Shown here piece by piece: positions 28,006-39,267 of a stretch of DNA of 42,954 bases. Below the pieces are notes generated by a model, which saw only the letters and a program-made list of their open reading frames with translations, searched no databases and was not told where the DNA came from. Position numbers and translations under genes: made by a program. This DNA is from Pyronema omphalodes (lineage: Eukaryota > Ascomycota > Pezizomycetes > Pezizales > Pyronemataceae): contig JAJJXM010000136.1 of assembly GCA_024516155.1 (NCBI GenBank), forward strand, positions 1 through 42,954, read 5' to 3'. Positions within the stretch are counted from its first letter, which is position 1; each line of letters opens with the position of its first letter.

Positions 28006-28563
28006 AAAAAAAAAAAAAAAAAAAAAAAAAAACAAAAAAAAGAAAACAACACAACATGTATGATAATAAAGAATGTATATAGATATGGAAAGGGGGAGAG
28101 AGGAGGCGAGGAATGGGAGACGAGGAGAGGAGAGAGTGACAGGAATGGAGGAAGGAAGGAAGGGAGGGAGAAGAGAAGGGGAGAGGAGGAGGTGGGGAGA
28201 CGTAACGGGGACGAGTGAGAAGGGAGAGCAGAGAGGACGGCATGGCGTGAAGCGATGGGGAAGATTTAAAAAAGAAAAAAAAAAAAAAAGGGGGACGTAC
28301 GCGGGGAAGGGAGCAGGAAACCAAACGCCGGGAAGGGTGATTTGGAGAGCGCACAGGGTTCAAGGACACAACGACGAGAGGGAACAGAAAAGGAAAAGGA
28401 GAAGGCAGGGACGGGGCTACACCCTGACAACAGTATGACTGCTCCGAGGTGTTCTCGGTGACCCTGGAAGTAACATTGCAGAGTGAACAATGTATATAGT
28501 TAGCATCCGCCATAACCGTAGGGTTAGATGCGTGTATGAAATAAAAAAAAAAAAAAAAAGAAA
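28006..28563 (+). other. LINE 3' UTR with A-runs and purine-rich tract
   Basis: An A-rich run directly follows the ORF2 stop (28006-28046). About 350 bases of almost uninterrupted purine (about 28080-28430, G/A with few pyrimidines) follow, then mixed sequence and a terminal A-tail (28542-28563) before the target duplication. The two A-rich ends could mean an older 3' end was extended, or that the inner run is simply part of the UTR. Confidence 0.7.
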
Positions 28564-28577
28564 ACACTAGATTGTGC
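28564..28577. repeat. right target-site duplication of the LINE
   Basis: acactagattgtgc, an exact copy of 21857-21870, directly after the A-tail. Confidence 0.9.
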
Positions 28578-30885
28578 CTATGAAACACCCGCCCTCTGAG
28601 CTCAGTTGAAGTAAGAAAATGAAACAGCACATTGCTCAGCCATTATCGGCAAAGATTCCGACGAGCTCAAGATGTCCCCATCAGTGCCTCTGCGGGCAGA
28701 TCAATGAAGCCATCGATGTCACCAGTCCCCCATACTTCCTCTGCCATTCATCATGGGTACTCACTTTATTACCTCGTATTGTGCCGAGACTTGACAGGTG
28801 GTACCTGCCCTGGTCGAAGTCTTTCTTGCGAAGGCCAATGAGACAGCTGTGACTTACAACATAACACTAGACCAGCCATCCGAAAGCCCACGTTCAATGC
28901 ATCGAGTAGTTCAGAGCGCATCGCAGATGCATCATTACATCAAATGGTGATGGCAGCAGTAATAAGACACCATCGGGTGCCCAGATGTTCGTGATGTGGG
29001 TCGGGACTACCTCTTAACATAATTAATAGTTTCCAGCCAATGCAAGAGAAGAACCGGGCAGCAGGTAGCGGCACAACATATATGGGCTGGCTGAGACACT
29101 GGATCTCGTTGTCACCTTTCAAGGCAGCATCTGCGATGTTCCTCCACTCCACCGCAGTATGGGCTCATCTTGTACTTCCCCTCTAGCATCATGATTGCTT
29201 TGATTGGCCTCGGCCTTCGCCCTTTTCTCTCGTTCATCACTTGATTGGTGTTCGTATTGTTGCTGACCACCTTGCCTTGTTGTCCCCACGGTAGTTCCCC
29301 CGCCCAGCATCGGGTCTAGTCCCTGCCCATGTTTTCCTTCACCTTGACTTACCAGAGGGTCTCCCGGAGCTGATTCCTGTCGAGATGTGCAATCAATTAG
29401 AACCCAGCCGGCACATTCTGTAAACCGGGGGTCCTAGGGTAACGGACGGCCGGGTAACTCTCAAATTCCCGAAAGAAAAAGAGAGAAGCAATAATTCCAA
29501 GAAGACAATTATTACTTCTCAAGGGGATTCTCCTAACGGAAAGTAGAGGTGATAACAGTTATAAGTTTAAACTCTCCTGCGTATCTCAGGGAGCGTTTCG
29601 AGAGTATTGGTTCTGGTGGTCGTTTCTTGAAGAGGGACGACCGGAGGTATTGTATTGATTTAAGGTAAGGTATAGATTCGATGGCGTCGGGTATTGACTT
29701 ACGAGAAGGCAATAACCCTTCGTGGGATGTGTTGTTGTATTCGGGACAATGGTAATTGCGTTGCTGGATGATGGCTTGTTTGAGTGGGGGCTTTTGGCAC
29801 TTTTATATTTTTCTTATCTTGAGCTCCCCACTCATAAACCCTGCAAGCACTGTGCGGTGGGCGGAAGTGGAAGTACCCTAAGACGTTGGTTGGCTACACC
29901 TAAACGTGATTTTTCCACAATACAAAATGCAACTTTTGGTAAAAACGCTAATATCGCGAATATACTTTAAGTCATCCTGCGGGCCGTTATCCGGATGATG
30001 CCTGAGTCGTTTGCTATTGGCTAGACTCGATCCTTTCGTCGTTTGCACTTGATGTCATACATAATAATAAGGCATCGGAATGCATTTCGACGAATGTGCA
30101 TTGCAGGACCGGCTGACGTGTTCCTGCAACTAACGTCGGACTTTGATATCCGGTTGGCGATTCCGTCGCATCCGGTGAAGTCGTTTGTATGATCTGGTGA
30201 TGTCGTCATGGTCGGCAATAGACTGTTGGCCTTCCGGGGGTCCCGAATAGGAGGTGGTCCGATGTTCCGTTCGTCGTACGGTCGTCTCGTCATATCGGCA
30301 GTTCAAAGGTGCGTTTGCCAAGATAACGTTTCCGGTGATAACTACCCAAAGAGGTAGTTAACTCCTTATCTCCTTCGGCCGACTAGACTCCGCTGTCGTA
30401 TGATGTCATTCGGCTTATCCGGTTTCCTCCGTCAATCAGGCGAAATGCCTCGGTCACATATGACTATGTTTTTCTCGTTTTACGGCAAAGTGTTTCGTGA
30501 ATGCATTACCCCATTTAACTTAAATACAGTTCTTTCCCTCCTAACCTTTCTATCCTCATCAACCTCGATATCTGTTTCCTGCGGTGACCTACTTGCGTCA
30601 CATTCTCCTTTCTATTCATATGTATATCTGGCCCGCCGGGTCTCTTAGTTCCTCGACCCTTTCCGGACGGTTTTCTCGTATACGGCGGAAGAGGTGCATT
30701 CGCTCAAAGGCTTCGGTAAGTCTTTGACCGAAGCCCTAAGGTTATAAGTATTCCAGGTTTACATCAGCGGCAGCCGTATGTTCCTCGAGGTATGGCTGCG
30801 CATTAGCAACCGCAGTCATTGATCGGAAACAGACCCACCTCGGGGCTGCCCCGGGTTTCCCCGGCCCAGATGACGCTGACTTCTT
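28578..30885. other. unassigned 2.3-kb segment
   Basis: I recognise no gene here. On the minus strand, open peptide segments run through about 29400-28780 in two frames, for example GGQQQYEHQSSDEREKRAKA and, further on, SAMRSELLDALNVGFRMAG. They may be the remnant of a decayed coding region. A 9-bp perfect stem with a 9-nt loop (ggcttcggt / accgaagcc) lies at 30709-30735. Other open frames are short. The segment separates the LINE from the truncated Gypsy-1-type LTR. Confidence 0.35.
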
Positions 30886-32061
30886 TAGTATCCCGGGCCG
30901 GAACCCCGAGAGGAGCTCCGACAAGCCACATCACGTGATTTATGACTTTGCGATAGGACCTCACAAGGATCCCGGCCCGAGGCGTCGCAACTATTACTCA
31001 ATGTCAGTTTGGGAGGATTTAGAAGAGGAGAGATTGGGGGACACCTACCTCATGGGTGTCGACTTACCCTTGAGCAACTACGAACGACGCTGATGGAGAA
31101 CGAAGACGAAGACGAAAGGACACCTCCTCATCCTTGAGGAGTGTTCGGAAGTTCACGGCTACAAAGTGGTCTGCATCGGAAGAGAGTTCCAAGAATGTGC
31201 AGAGCAGTGCGAAGAAATCATCCGGTGTTACTTTGATGGGTGAATGGTCAGCCAGGACAATGAGGCAGAGTCTAGTCGGCAAACCAGAGTGGGGCTATGG
31301 ACAAGGGTCAAGATTGATAAAGGCATGAGACGACATCCATAAGCATGCAGCCCTCTTGAGGAAACTGTTTGGTCGAACCGATATGACGCGCCCTTAGGCT
31401 ATTCACTACCAACCAAGGGACAGCTGGGCATTTGCATCCACACCAGGGTGTGGTTGCGCGCAAGTTCGCGCAGGTGGAGCCATAATGACATCACACAGGA
31501 ATGTGTCCGAGTGATCCACTCCGGTAGGGCATGGATGCCTTATGATGTCAGATTTCTTCATTCGCAATCGAGATTCTCCAGGGAGATCTATGCTAGCGCG
31601 ACACACAGGATAAATGACTCGCATGTTATTTGTGTCAGGAGTTCATGCATTATGCAGTCAAGCGGAGTTGCCCTCCCATATGACTCATAACCCTGACACC
31701 TGATTGGAAGGTGTGGTAGTACAGAGAGGAATGTCAAGGATTAGTCTGACGATAGCAAGCATCATGCAAGCAAGTAATCAATATGATTACGCACTTCGTA
31801 TGATGCAATCTATCAGCAGATGCATCTCAGAAATGACACTTGTCTCATCTCCTAGGCTCAGTTTGGGAATTGGTTCCCTAGGAAGTCTGGGCGAACTTGT
31901 AGACGAAAGTCTATAAGAGGGCCTTTGTCTTCCCTCTCTCTGATCCATCATCAACGATTTGATCCTCTACGCAACGATACCTATTTACACCCACAAATAC
32001 CTCTGAAGACAACCCTTAAGCTTATTCCACCTGTGATCCATTGATTCTCTTCCTAGCTTAA
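30886..32061 (+). repeat. truncated Gypsy-1-type LTR, diverged
   Basis: From ttagtatcccgggccggaac onward this matches the Gypsy-1 LTRs, missing roughly the first 110 bp of the LTR. It keeps the E-box TCACGTGA (30931-30938) and a TATAAGAG at 31912-31919. It is more diverged than the two Gypsy-1 LTRs are from each other. It stops at ttcctagctta, about 100 bp before the LTR 3' end, where Gypsy-2B begins. The remainder is not found after Gypsy-2B, so something else, probably Gypsy-3, had already broken it there. Confidence 0.85.
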
Positions 32062-32589
32062 TGTCAGGGAACTAGGAACGGACGTTCAAAGAACACACTG
32101 AACACTACCGGCAAGAGGGACTAGGCGGGTTCCAGGACGGGAAACGGAAAGACAAGGACTGAAGTGCTCGTCAGACGGACGGCACACGAAACAGGAACAG
32201 GGACAAGGACAAGAATGACGTGGGACTGGAAGGAAAAGTCTTTATTAGGAGCAAGGGAAAGACACAAGACGTTCGATGGAGAACTCGACAATGGGGAGGC
32301 AAGCCTCCTTATGTACAAAGGGGCGGCCAGCACTCTTGCTGGGCCGTCATCCAACATCGCTACATGAAAGCTTCCGTTCTCCATCAATTCACCTGCGACG
32401 CCACAGCTCTCCAGCTCATGGTACGTCATCCATCATCAATCAGTCTCTCAACCACGACGGCACGGCACACACAACAACACAATGACAACACAACACAACA
32501 CAACACGGCAAGACAACGGCACGATGTCGACAACAACAACATAATGATGACGCAACAACACAACGGCTCGTCAGCCGTGTGCCGTGACA
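32062..32589 (-). repeat. Gypsy-2B 3' LTR
   Basis: 528 bp. On the + strand it reads TGTCAGGGAACTAGG to GCCGTGACA. It carries ACA/ACAAC-rich low-complexity sequence near 32465-32550. Confidence 0.92.
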
Positions 32590-32600
32590 GTACCCCCCCG

Positions 32601-35600
32601 TTAGGCTCGAGTTCCTACGAGAGGAGAAGGTTTGTCTGGGTATAACTGATGGAATTTCTCAGCGGCCTCAGTTTCGGATAGGTTTGTTTCCGGTTCCCAG
32701 GTTGGAGAGTCATGGCCGGTCCACTTGACGAGGTACTGCAGGTTTCCTCTTGACCAACGGCTATCCAGAATTTCATCCACGAACCATTCTGCTTCGCCGT
32801 CTACTACTACCGGTAGGGGCGGTGGGATAATCTGGCCAGGGAGGGGGTCCGAAGGGGCTGGGTTTAGTAGGGACACGGGGAAGGTCCTGTGATGTTTCAT
32901 TGTCTCCGGTATATCCAATTCATAGGCGTGGGATCCAATGGGCCGTAACACGGTGAAAGGGCCTAGGTGTTTGTTTTCCAGTTTCTTTGAGGGGCGGCGG
33001 GTTCTGAGGTTGCGGGCGTCCAGCCATACTAGGTCTCCTGGTTTGAAGACCGGTGCGGGGAGTCGGGAATTGTCGGCGGCTTCTATGTGGCGGGCTTGGG
33101 CGTATTTCATTTCCGAACGTAAGACGTCATGGATGTGGGACATCCTTTCCGCTACCTCGTTCGCTTTCACTTCTTCAGGATTGTCTGTCCTGATTTCCAA
33201 TTCCAAAGAGCATTTGGGGTGTCGGCCGTATATAGCGTAGAACGGAGACAGCGACGTTGTATCCGATACTTGGTTATTTGCAGCAAATTCTGCCAGTGGT
33301 AAAAATTTCTTCCAATCGTCTTGTAAATAGCAGACGTACGCGCGGAGATATTGCTCCGTAACCGCGTTGATTCTTTCTGTTTGGCCGTCGGTTTGAGGAT
33401 GGAAGGCCGTGCTCGTGGCAATTTCGATACCCATGCAATTTGCCAGGTGTTTCCAGAAATGGGCCACAAATTGGGACCGCGGTCGGACACTACTGTGTCT
33501 GGCAGGCCGTGTAGTTTGAATACGTTTTCCAGGAAGAGTTGCGCGAAGCCTTCTGCGTCTATCGTGGAGTGACAGGGCACTAAGTGCCGCTGTTTCGTGA
33601 GTCGGCAAACGATCGCACATATTGCGTCGAAGCCTTCTGATATCGGTAGTCCAGTAACAAAGTCCACAGATATATTCTGCCAAGGGTGGTGCGGGACCGG
33701 TAGGGGTTTCAAGGTTCCATAGGGTGCGTGGCGGGTAGCTTTTGTTCTTTTACAAGTGTGGCAATTTCGGACGAATTGGTCCACATCTTTTCTCATCGAG
33801 GGCCAGTAATAATTCCTGGCGAGGAGTTCGAAAGTCTTTGCACGGCCTGGGTGTCCCATGGTGGGGGGGTCGTGGTGATCTTGTAGTAGTTTCAATCGTA
33901 GTTTGTCCAGCGCGGGGACATAGAGGCAGTCTCGGTAGTACAATCTGTTTTCCAACACGGAGCAATCGGCGAGTGATATGTCCTTACAGATTTGTGTACC
34001 GTCTTCCAGCATTCCCAACACTCGGTTGGGGAATGAATCTGTCTTGTAGCCCTCTGTAAACAGGAGGTCCACTTCGGAGGGTGCAAGTTTCATGGGCGGG
34101 GTCATGCACAACTGGAAGTTTTGTGGCTTTAGTACAGCTTGCTGGTTCGCTAGTATGTGTTCGTCTCCCTCTCCCGGGAGGTCGGCGGCTCGTCTTGTCA
34201 GGGCGTCCGGTTTTCCTCCCAACGTTCCCGGTCGATAGGTGATCACAAAGTTGAACCGAGACAGGAATTCGGACCAGCGTGCTTGTCGTCTGTTCAGTAG
34301 CTTTGTCGTCATAAAGTATTCGAGATTCTTGTGGTCTGTCAATACTTTTATAGGGAAGGCGGAGCCCTCCAAGTGGGGACGCCATTCCTCGAAACAGCGA
34401 ACTATTGCCAGTAGTTCTTTGTCATAGATTTCATAGTTGCATTCTGCCGGGGAATGCTTTTTGGAATAAAACGCGACGGGGTGTAACACGTTATCGTCAT
34501 CGTATTGTGATAAAACTCCAGCAGACACATAGTCGGATGCGTCTGTTTCTACTACAATCGGTTTCTCGTAGTCGAAGTGCTTGAGAATCGGTGCTGATGT
34601 AAATGCGTCCTTCAGTCGGTCGAAGGCGCTTTGCTGATCTTTACCCCAGGTAAAGGGGATTGCTTTACCATCTTTCTTTTTGGTCAGAGCCGTCAGCGGG
34701 GAGACCACTTTTGAGTAGTCTTTGATAAATCTTCGGTAGAAATTCGCGAGGCCTAGGAACTCTTGGACCTGTTTCAAATTGCTTGGTTCCTTCCAATCTC
34801 TCACTGTGGCTACTTTGGAATCCATCATGCGCGCGCCGTCGCGGCCGATGTTGTAGCCCAGGTACTGTACTTCTGCCTTAGCAAACTTACACTTCTCTGG
34901 CTTCAAGTGCAGTTTTTCTTGTTTGAGTCGTTCCAAGATCTTTCGGACGTGTGCGGTGTGATCGGGCTTTGTTTCAGAGAATACGAGAATATCGTCCAAG
35001 TATGCCGTACAAAACTGGTCCAGGTATGGTCTCAGGACATCATTTATAAATGCCTGGAAATCGGCAGGCGCGTTGGTGAGCCCAAAGGGCATCACTTTCG
35101 ACTCGAATAGGCCGTACCTTGTGCGGAAGGCCGTCTTCCATTCTTCGCCCTCTGCCATTCTGATAAGGTTATAAGCGCTGCGGACATCTAGGGTCGTAAA
35201 GTATTGAGCTTTGGAAAGATGCATCATCGTTTCCTGTATCAATGGCAGCGGGTGCCGGTTCTTCTCGGTACCTTCGTTCAGTCTTCGGTAATCGACGCAT
35301 AGGCGTAGGGATCCGTCTGATTTTTTCACGAATAATATCGGCGAGGCGGCTGATGATTGGGAGCGTTGTATAAATCCTTTCTCCAAATTCTCATCGAGCC
35401 ACGTTTTCAGCGTCTGCAACTCGTTGCGTGACAGCGAGTATAACGGGCCAAAGGGGGGGACGAATCCCTCTTTCAGTGGTATCTTGTGGTCGTAAGGTCG
35501 GTGTGGGGGGAGTTCCTTCGCGTTGACCTCCTTGAATAAATCGAGGTAGTCATGATACTCTTCGGGGATCATGTCTTTCAGTTCCTCATCCGTGACGGGG

Positions 35601-36328
35601 GGCTTGTCTTGTAGGGCGACGGTGATCTCGTCCAACGATAGCGAGAACACTGTCAGGCTTTCGTCTTCTACCATTTCTTTGAAGTCGGAGATGGTTAGAC
35701 TTGAGATCGCTATTGGGGGTTCATCCGGAGGGTCGGGGACCGGGGATTCCAATTCCGGCATGGGTTCTGTGTCGGGCTCGTGGACGTCGGGAGGGGGGCC
35801 CGGGTCCAGGACCTCGACACCGGTTGTGCTTACAGGCAACGGGGTGCAGTTCCTTAGGCAGTATTGGGAGTCGAAGCTTACAGTGTTGGAACTGAAGCTT
35901 ATTGTTACGTCGTGTTTCTTCAACCAGGGGATGCCCAACACCACCGGGTAGTGACCCAACTTGGTGACGAACATGGGAAGGGTTTCCGAGTGACCATTGA
36001 TGGTACACTCTACTTGGGCGAGGTGTGTGATTTTTCCTGAGGATATGGGGCGGCCGTCGATAACTTCGACCGTTCGGGCGGTGGATAGGGGGGTTAGGGG
36101 GAGTTTGTGATGGCGAGCGAAATTGCGGTCAACAAAGGCGATACCAGTGGCGCCGCAGTCAACGAGCGCTACTGTTTTCACGGAGCGGTTATTGGAAAAC
36201 AAGGAGCAAGAGAGAACAAGGTGTTTGCATTCTAACTTTCCAGTAAAACTTGCGCCCGATAATAGCAATGTATCAGCAATAATTTTCCCACCAGCGGCAG
36301 AGCCATCTTCTTGCAGCTGGTTTATTCT
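32601..36328 (-). pseudogene. pol: Gypsy-2B pol, frameshifted in integrase
   Basis: Read from the conserved GGGAAAA at 36334-36328 in the -1 frame, it matches Gypsy-2A pol closely through protease (LVDCGATG), RT (YLDD), RNase H and the integrase finger. Compared with A, one base is missing near 33473, so SDRGPQF becomes SDRGPNLW. The frame is lost right after the second integrase Asp. The correct frame resumes on the other side and includes QTERIN and the chromodomain (WFVDEILDSRW), ending at 32601-32603. Between the gag stop and the first RT residues, copies A and B differ by a 3-base, in-frame indel, as expected if this interval is translated. Confidence 0.92.
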
Positions 36329-37671
36329 TTTCCCGACACCTCTTCTTCATTATCCAATAATTCCACACTGGCCACTTTAACATTCGTCTTGGCGGGGCAC
36401 GACGCAGCCATGTGGCCGAGGCCACCGCAGTAGAGGCAACGTCCTTCTGACAGGCGGGTCGCGCGCTCCTGTGCCGACAGTTTCTGACGGGGTCCCTGGG
36501 CAGGGGTTTGCTTGCTGGAGGAGGCGGTGGTGGCTTGGGTAGCGGGGGTGGGGCGGCTGGTGGCGGGGGTGGTGGTGGTAGTGGGTTTAACTTGGCCGCG
36601 GTTGGTACGCAGCTTGCGGAGGTTCTCAAGTGCTCTCAATTGGGAGTCCAATTTTTGGCACTGGTCAACAAATTCGTGCATCGTAGCGGTGGGCGGAGCG
36701 CCAACCAACTTTTCGTGCAACTCGAGGGACAGGCCGTTACGCAGGGCATCCATGGTGGCGGCTTCGTCCCAGCCTAACTCTGCGATTAGGCGGGAGAACT
36801 CTGCATAATAGTCCGAAAATTCGCGGTTGTTTTGTCGGAGATTTTGTAGTTTGAAACGAGCCGTTGCACGCTCGTCCGGGTCTCCAAAGGTACGCTGTAA
36901 AATTTTAATGACGTCCTTGACGTCGTTGAGGGCCCAGCGGTTGCCATTTTCCTTGATATAAGGAAGAATCTGATCCAAGGCGCGTCCGCGGAGGCGGCCC
37001 ATGGCATAAGAAATCCGTTTATGAGGGGTTGGGAAGCGTAGTTCGTCGCTCACCAACTTGATGCGAAGCAAGGAGACAAAGCGGCGGAGGTCCTCCCTGT
37101 TGGACCCGTTGAAGGTTGGCGGATCCTAGATTTTGTCTCCGGTCACACGGATGCCAGGGGAGGCGAGTAGCGCGTTGATGAGTTCACGCTGGCGGGTGAG
37201 CTCCTTCTCGTAGTAATGAATTTCATTCGTATCAGCTTGTTCCTCCGGGGTTAGGAGGATTTCGGGGTCTCGGGGGGGGGGGGGTCTTGGTATTGGTGCG
37301 ATTATAGCGGGGGCGGGGGCTGCGGCTGCGGCTGTGGTAGGGGGTGCGGCGGTTCGCGGCACTGTCTCTGGGCCATTTGGATAAACCTGGACGGAGCCAG
37401 TCTGGATAACTACAGGGGGAATGGGGGCAGGGGTTGGAGCTTCCGGAGCGTGGGAGGCGACAGGGCTGGAGACCCGAGTGCTGTTACGGGAGCCGGGGGT
37501 TTCCGCGAGGTCGTTTAAGAGATAGCCCGTGGGGTGGTCTTGGGCGTCTATGATGGATTGCGCGAGTTGTTTGGTGAAAGTAAGCGGTTCATGGCCGTCA
37601 GGGAACTGGGTCATGGAGGCAGCGTTCACAATCTGCTGCCAGTGTCCTTCGTCGATAAGTTTAACGTGCAT
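36322..37671 (-). pseudogene. gag: Gypsy-2B gag with nonsense codon
   Basis: The start is ATG at 37671-37669 (MHVKLIDEGHW) and the stop TAA at 36324-36322. It has the same domains as Gypsy-2A gag, including the zinc knuckle CLYCGGLGHMAASC. A TAG at 37128-37126 replaces the TCG of copy A, truncating the protein at about codon 182, before the gag core. The C-to-A change is a transversion, unlike most stops in the older elements. One extra proline codon lies in the proline run near 37275. Confidence 0.92.
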
Positions 37672-37903
37672 TCTGGCGTGCTCGGAGGATTGGCTTGAGT
37701 CTGATGGTGTGGCGGACGTGCTCCTGGTAAGTGTAGTCCTGGAGTTCCCAGCGGACCACAAGGTAGCAGTGATTTTCTGCTCGTCGGATGGTTCTTCGCA
37801 CTGCGCCAGCGAATCGGTCGGAAATCCCAAAGGTTTCGTTTAGGGTGTGCGTTTCCAGGGCTTGTTTTAGGGCGTAGGTCCAAGCAGAACCGGTGGGGTT
37901 CAT
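37661..37903 (-). CDS. Gypsy-2B ORF0, small conserved leader protein
   Basis: 80 codons, beginning MNPTGSAWTYALKQALETH and ending at TAA 37663-37661, overlapping the gag ATG as in copy A. The frame is intact although gag and pol of this copy are broken. It is about 86 percent identical to the copy A protein by my hand alignment. Function unknown. Confidence 0.6.
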   Translation of the reverse strand: MNPTGSAWTYALKQALETHTLNETFGISDRFAGAVRRTIRRAENHCYLVVRWELQDYTYQEHVRHTIRLKPILRARQNAR

Positions 37904-37938
37904 GCGTGTTGGTTGAATAATTATTCGATCGAACGTAA

Positions 37939-38466
37939 TGTCTGGGAACTAGGAACGGACGTTCAAAGAACACACTGAACACTACCGGCAAGAGGGACTA
38001 GGCGGGTTTCAGGACGGGAAACGGAAGGACAAGGACCGAAGTGCTCGTCAGACGGACGGCACACGAAACAGGAACAGGGACAAGGACAAGAATGACGTGG
38101 GACTGGAAGGAGAAGTCTTTATTAGGAGCAAGGGAAAGACACAAGACGTTCGATGGAGAACTCGACAACGGGGAGGCAAGCCTCCTTATGTACAAAGGGG
38201 CGGCCAGCACTCTTGCTGGGCCGTCATCCAACATCGCTACATGAAAGCTTCCGTTCTCCATCAATTCACCTGCGACGCCACAGCTCTCCAGCTCATGGTA
38301 CGTCATCCATCATCAATCAGTCTCTCAACCACAACGGCACGGCACACACAACAACACAACGACAACACAACACAACACAACACGGCAAGACAACGGCACG
38401 ATGTCGACAACAACAACATAATGATGACGCAACAACACAACGGCTCGTCAGCCGTGTGCCGTGACA
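37939..38466 (-). repeat. Gypsy-2B 5' LTR
   Basis: 528 bp. On the + strand it reads TGTCTGGGAACTAGG to GCCGTGACA. Its inner side faces ORF0 and is followed (minus strand) by ttacgttcgatcga, as in copy A. Confidence 0.92.
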
Positions 38467-38473
38467 GTTAATC

Positions 38474-39051
38474 TGTCACAACGCTCCCGTGACATGCTCC
38501 TGCCTCCGCCATCACCACCGCAGGGCTATGGGTGGTTACCATCACCCTAGCAACCTGCTATGCAATAATAAAGTAAAAGGGATAGGGTTAGGGCAAGGGG
38601 CTGGGCCCCTTGCCGGGGATTTCATTAGGTTAGGAAATATTTGTTATTTGGGATTATTTTAGGTATCACGGCGGTGAGGCAAATGTTGGAATCTTTTATT
38701 TCTGTGTTATGTATTTAGAATCACGGCGGTTAGCAAGGTAGTTATCTTGTTGGTATGTATTGTTCCTTTATTATTTGGAATTACGGCAGTCAGCAAGTTA
38801 TCTTTTGGTATGTATTGTTTCTTTGTTCCATTATTTGGAATTACGGTGGTTGGCAGTGGTGGGGAATGTTGGTCTTGTATTTAGTTTATCACGTCGGTTA
38901 GCATTGGAGCATTCTCCGCAGGCGGAGAATGCTGAGTCACGGGTCACAAAGGAACAAGTATAAGTAGAGGAAATTTGTACTTAGTTTATTTTCTTCAGGC
39001 AATCAAGTTTCTATTTACTACAATCGTATCTACAACAGTTCCCTTGTGACA
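38474..39051 (+). repeat. Gypsy-3 5' LTR
   Basis: 578 bp with perfect 8-bp terminal inverted repeats, TGTCACAA and TTGTGACA. The interior has about five imperfect repeats of 50-60 bp with the core tcacggcggttagcaag (near 38667, 38715, 38780, 38842 and 38888), and a strong hairpin at 38906-38931. No second LTR is present to confirm the ends, so limits rest on the inverted termini and the start of internal sequence. Confidence 0.75.
38906..38931. repeat. 12-bp perfect palindromic hairpin in Gypsy-3 LTR
   Basis: agcattctccgc (38906-38917), a 2-nt spacer, then gcggagaatgct (38920-38931). The stem is perfect. It could act in RNA as a transcript-end or packaging structure, or in DNA as a cruciform; nothing in the sequence decides this. 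Confidence 0.8.
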
Positions 39052-39267
39052 TTTCCATTTCGCCCAAACTCACCTGTGATTTCCCCAGCAAAACATCGCC
39101 CATCCAGGACCTCCAAGCCTTCCCCAATCCGCCGCCACCCCGCCCTTCGCCGAAACCCCGCGCTGCCTGTTGTCAGTAAGCTGTAGATACGGATTCTGAT
39201 ATTTGATTGCGTCCTGTGTATGACACCCAATGCGGAACAAAAGACCGAAAAAAAAAGCCATAAGTAG

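Larger units (their letters stand above)
21871..28563 (+). mobile_element. Tad-like LINE with RNase H, full length, decayed
   Basis: A 6693-bp non-LTR retrotransposon between exact 14-bp duplications of acactagattgtgc. It has a 5' UTR of about 340 bp, ORF1 (about 22215-23960), ORF2 (24013-28005) and a 560-bp 3' UTR. The 3' UTR starts with an A-rich run, continues as a long purine-rich stretch and ends in an A-tail after gtatgaaata. ORF2 has an APE endonuclease, RT, RNase H and a C-terminal Cys/His motif, the layout of fungal Tad-type LINEs. Unlike most LINE copies it is not 5' truncated. Several stops and frameshifts in both frames show it is dead. Confidence 0.9.
32062..38466 (-). mobile_element. 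Gypsy-2B: second copy of Gypsy-2, inactivated
   Basis: A 6405-bp minus-strand copy of the same family as 15100-21507. Its LTRs are 32062-32589 and 37939-38466, 528 bp each, differing from one another at about eight to ten positions. Candidate 5-bp duplications are CTTAA (32057-32061) and GTTAA (38467-38471), with one mismatch. gag has a nonsense codon and pol a one-base deletion in the integrase, so it cannot move by itself. It forms a large inverted repeat with Gypsy-2A, the inner ends being about 10.5 kb apart. Confidence 0.93.

Noticed and set aside
27953..28630. Minus-strand frames rich in Phe, Ser and Pro, resembling membrane segments
   Set aside because: They are the complement of the A-runs and purine-rich LINE 3' UTR. 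Low-complexity sequence produces the apparent hydrophobic runs.
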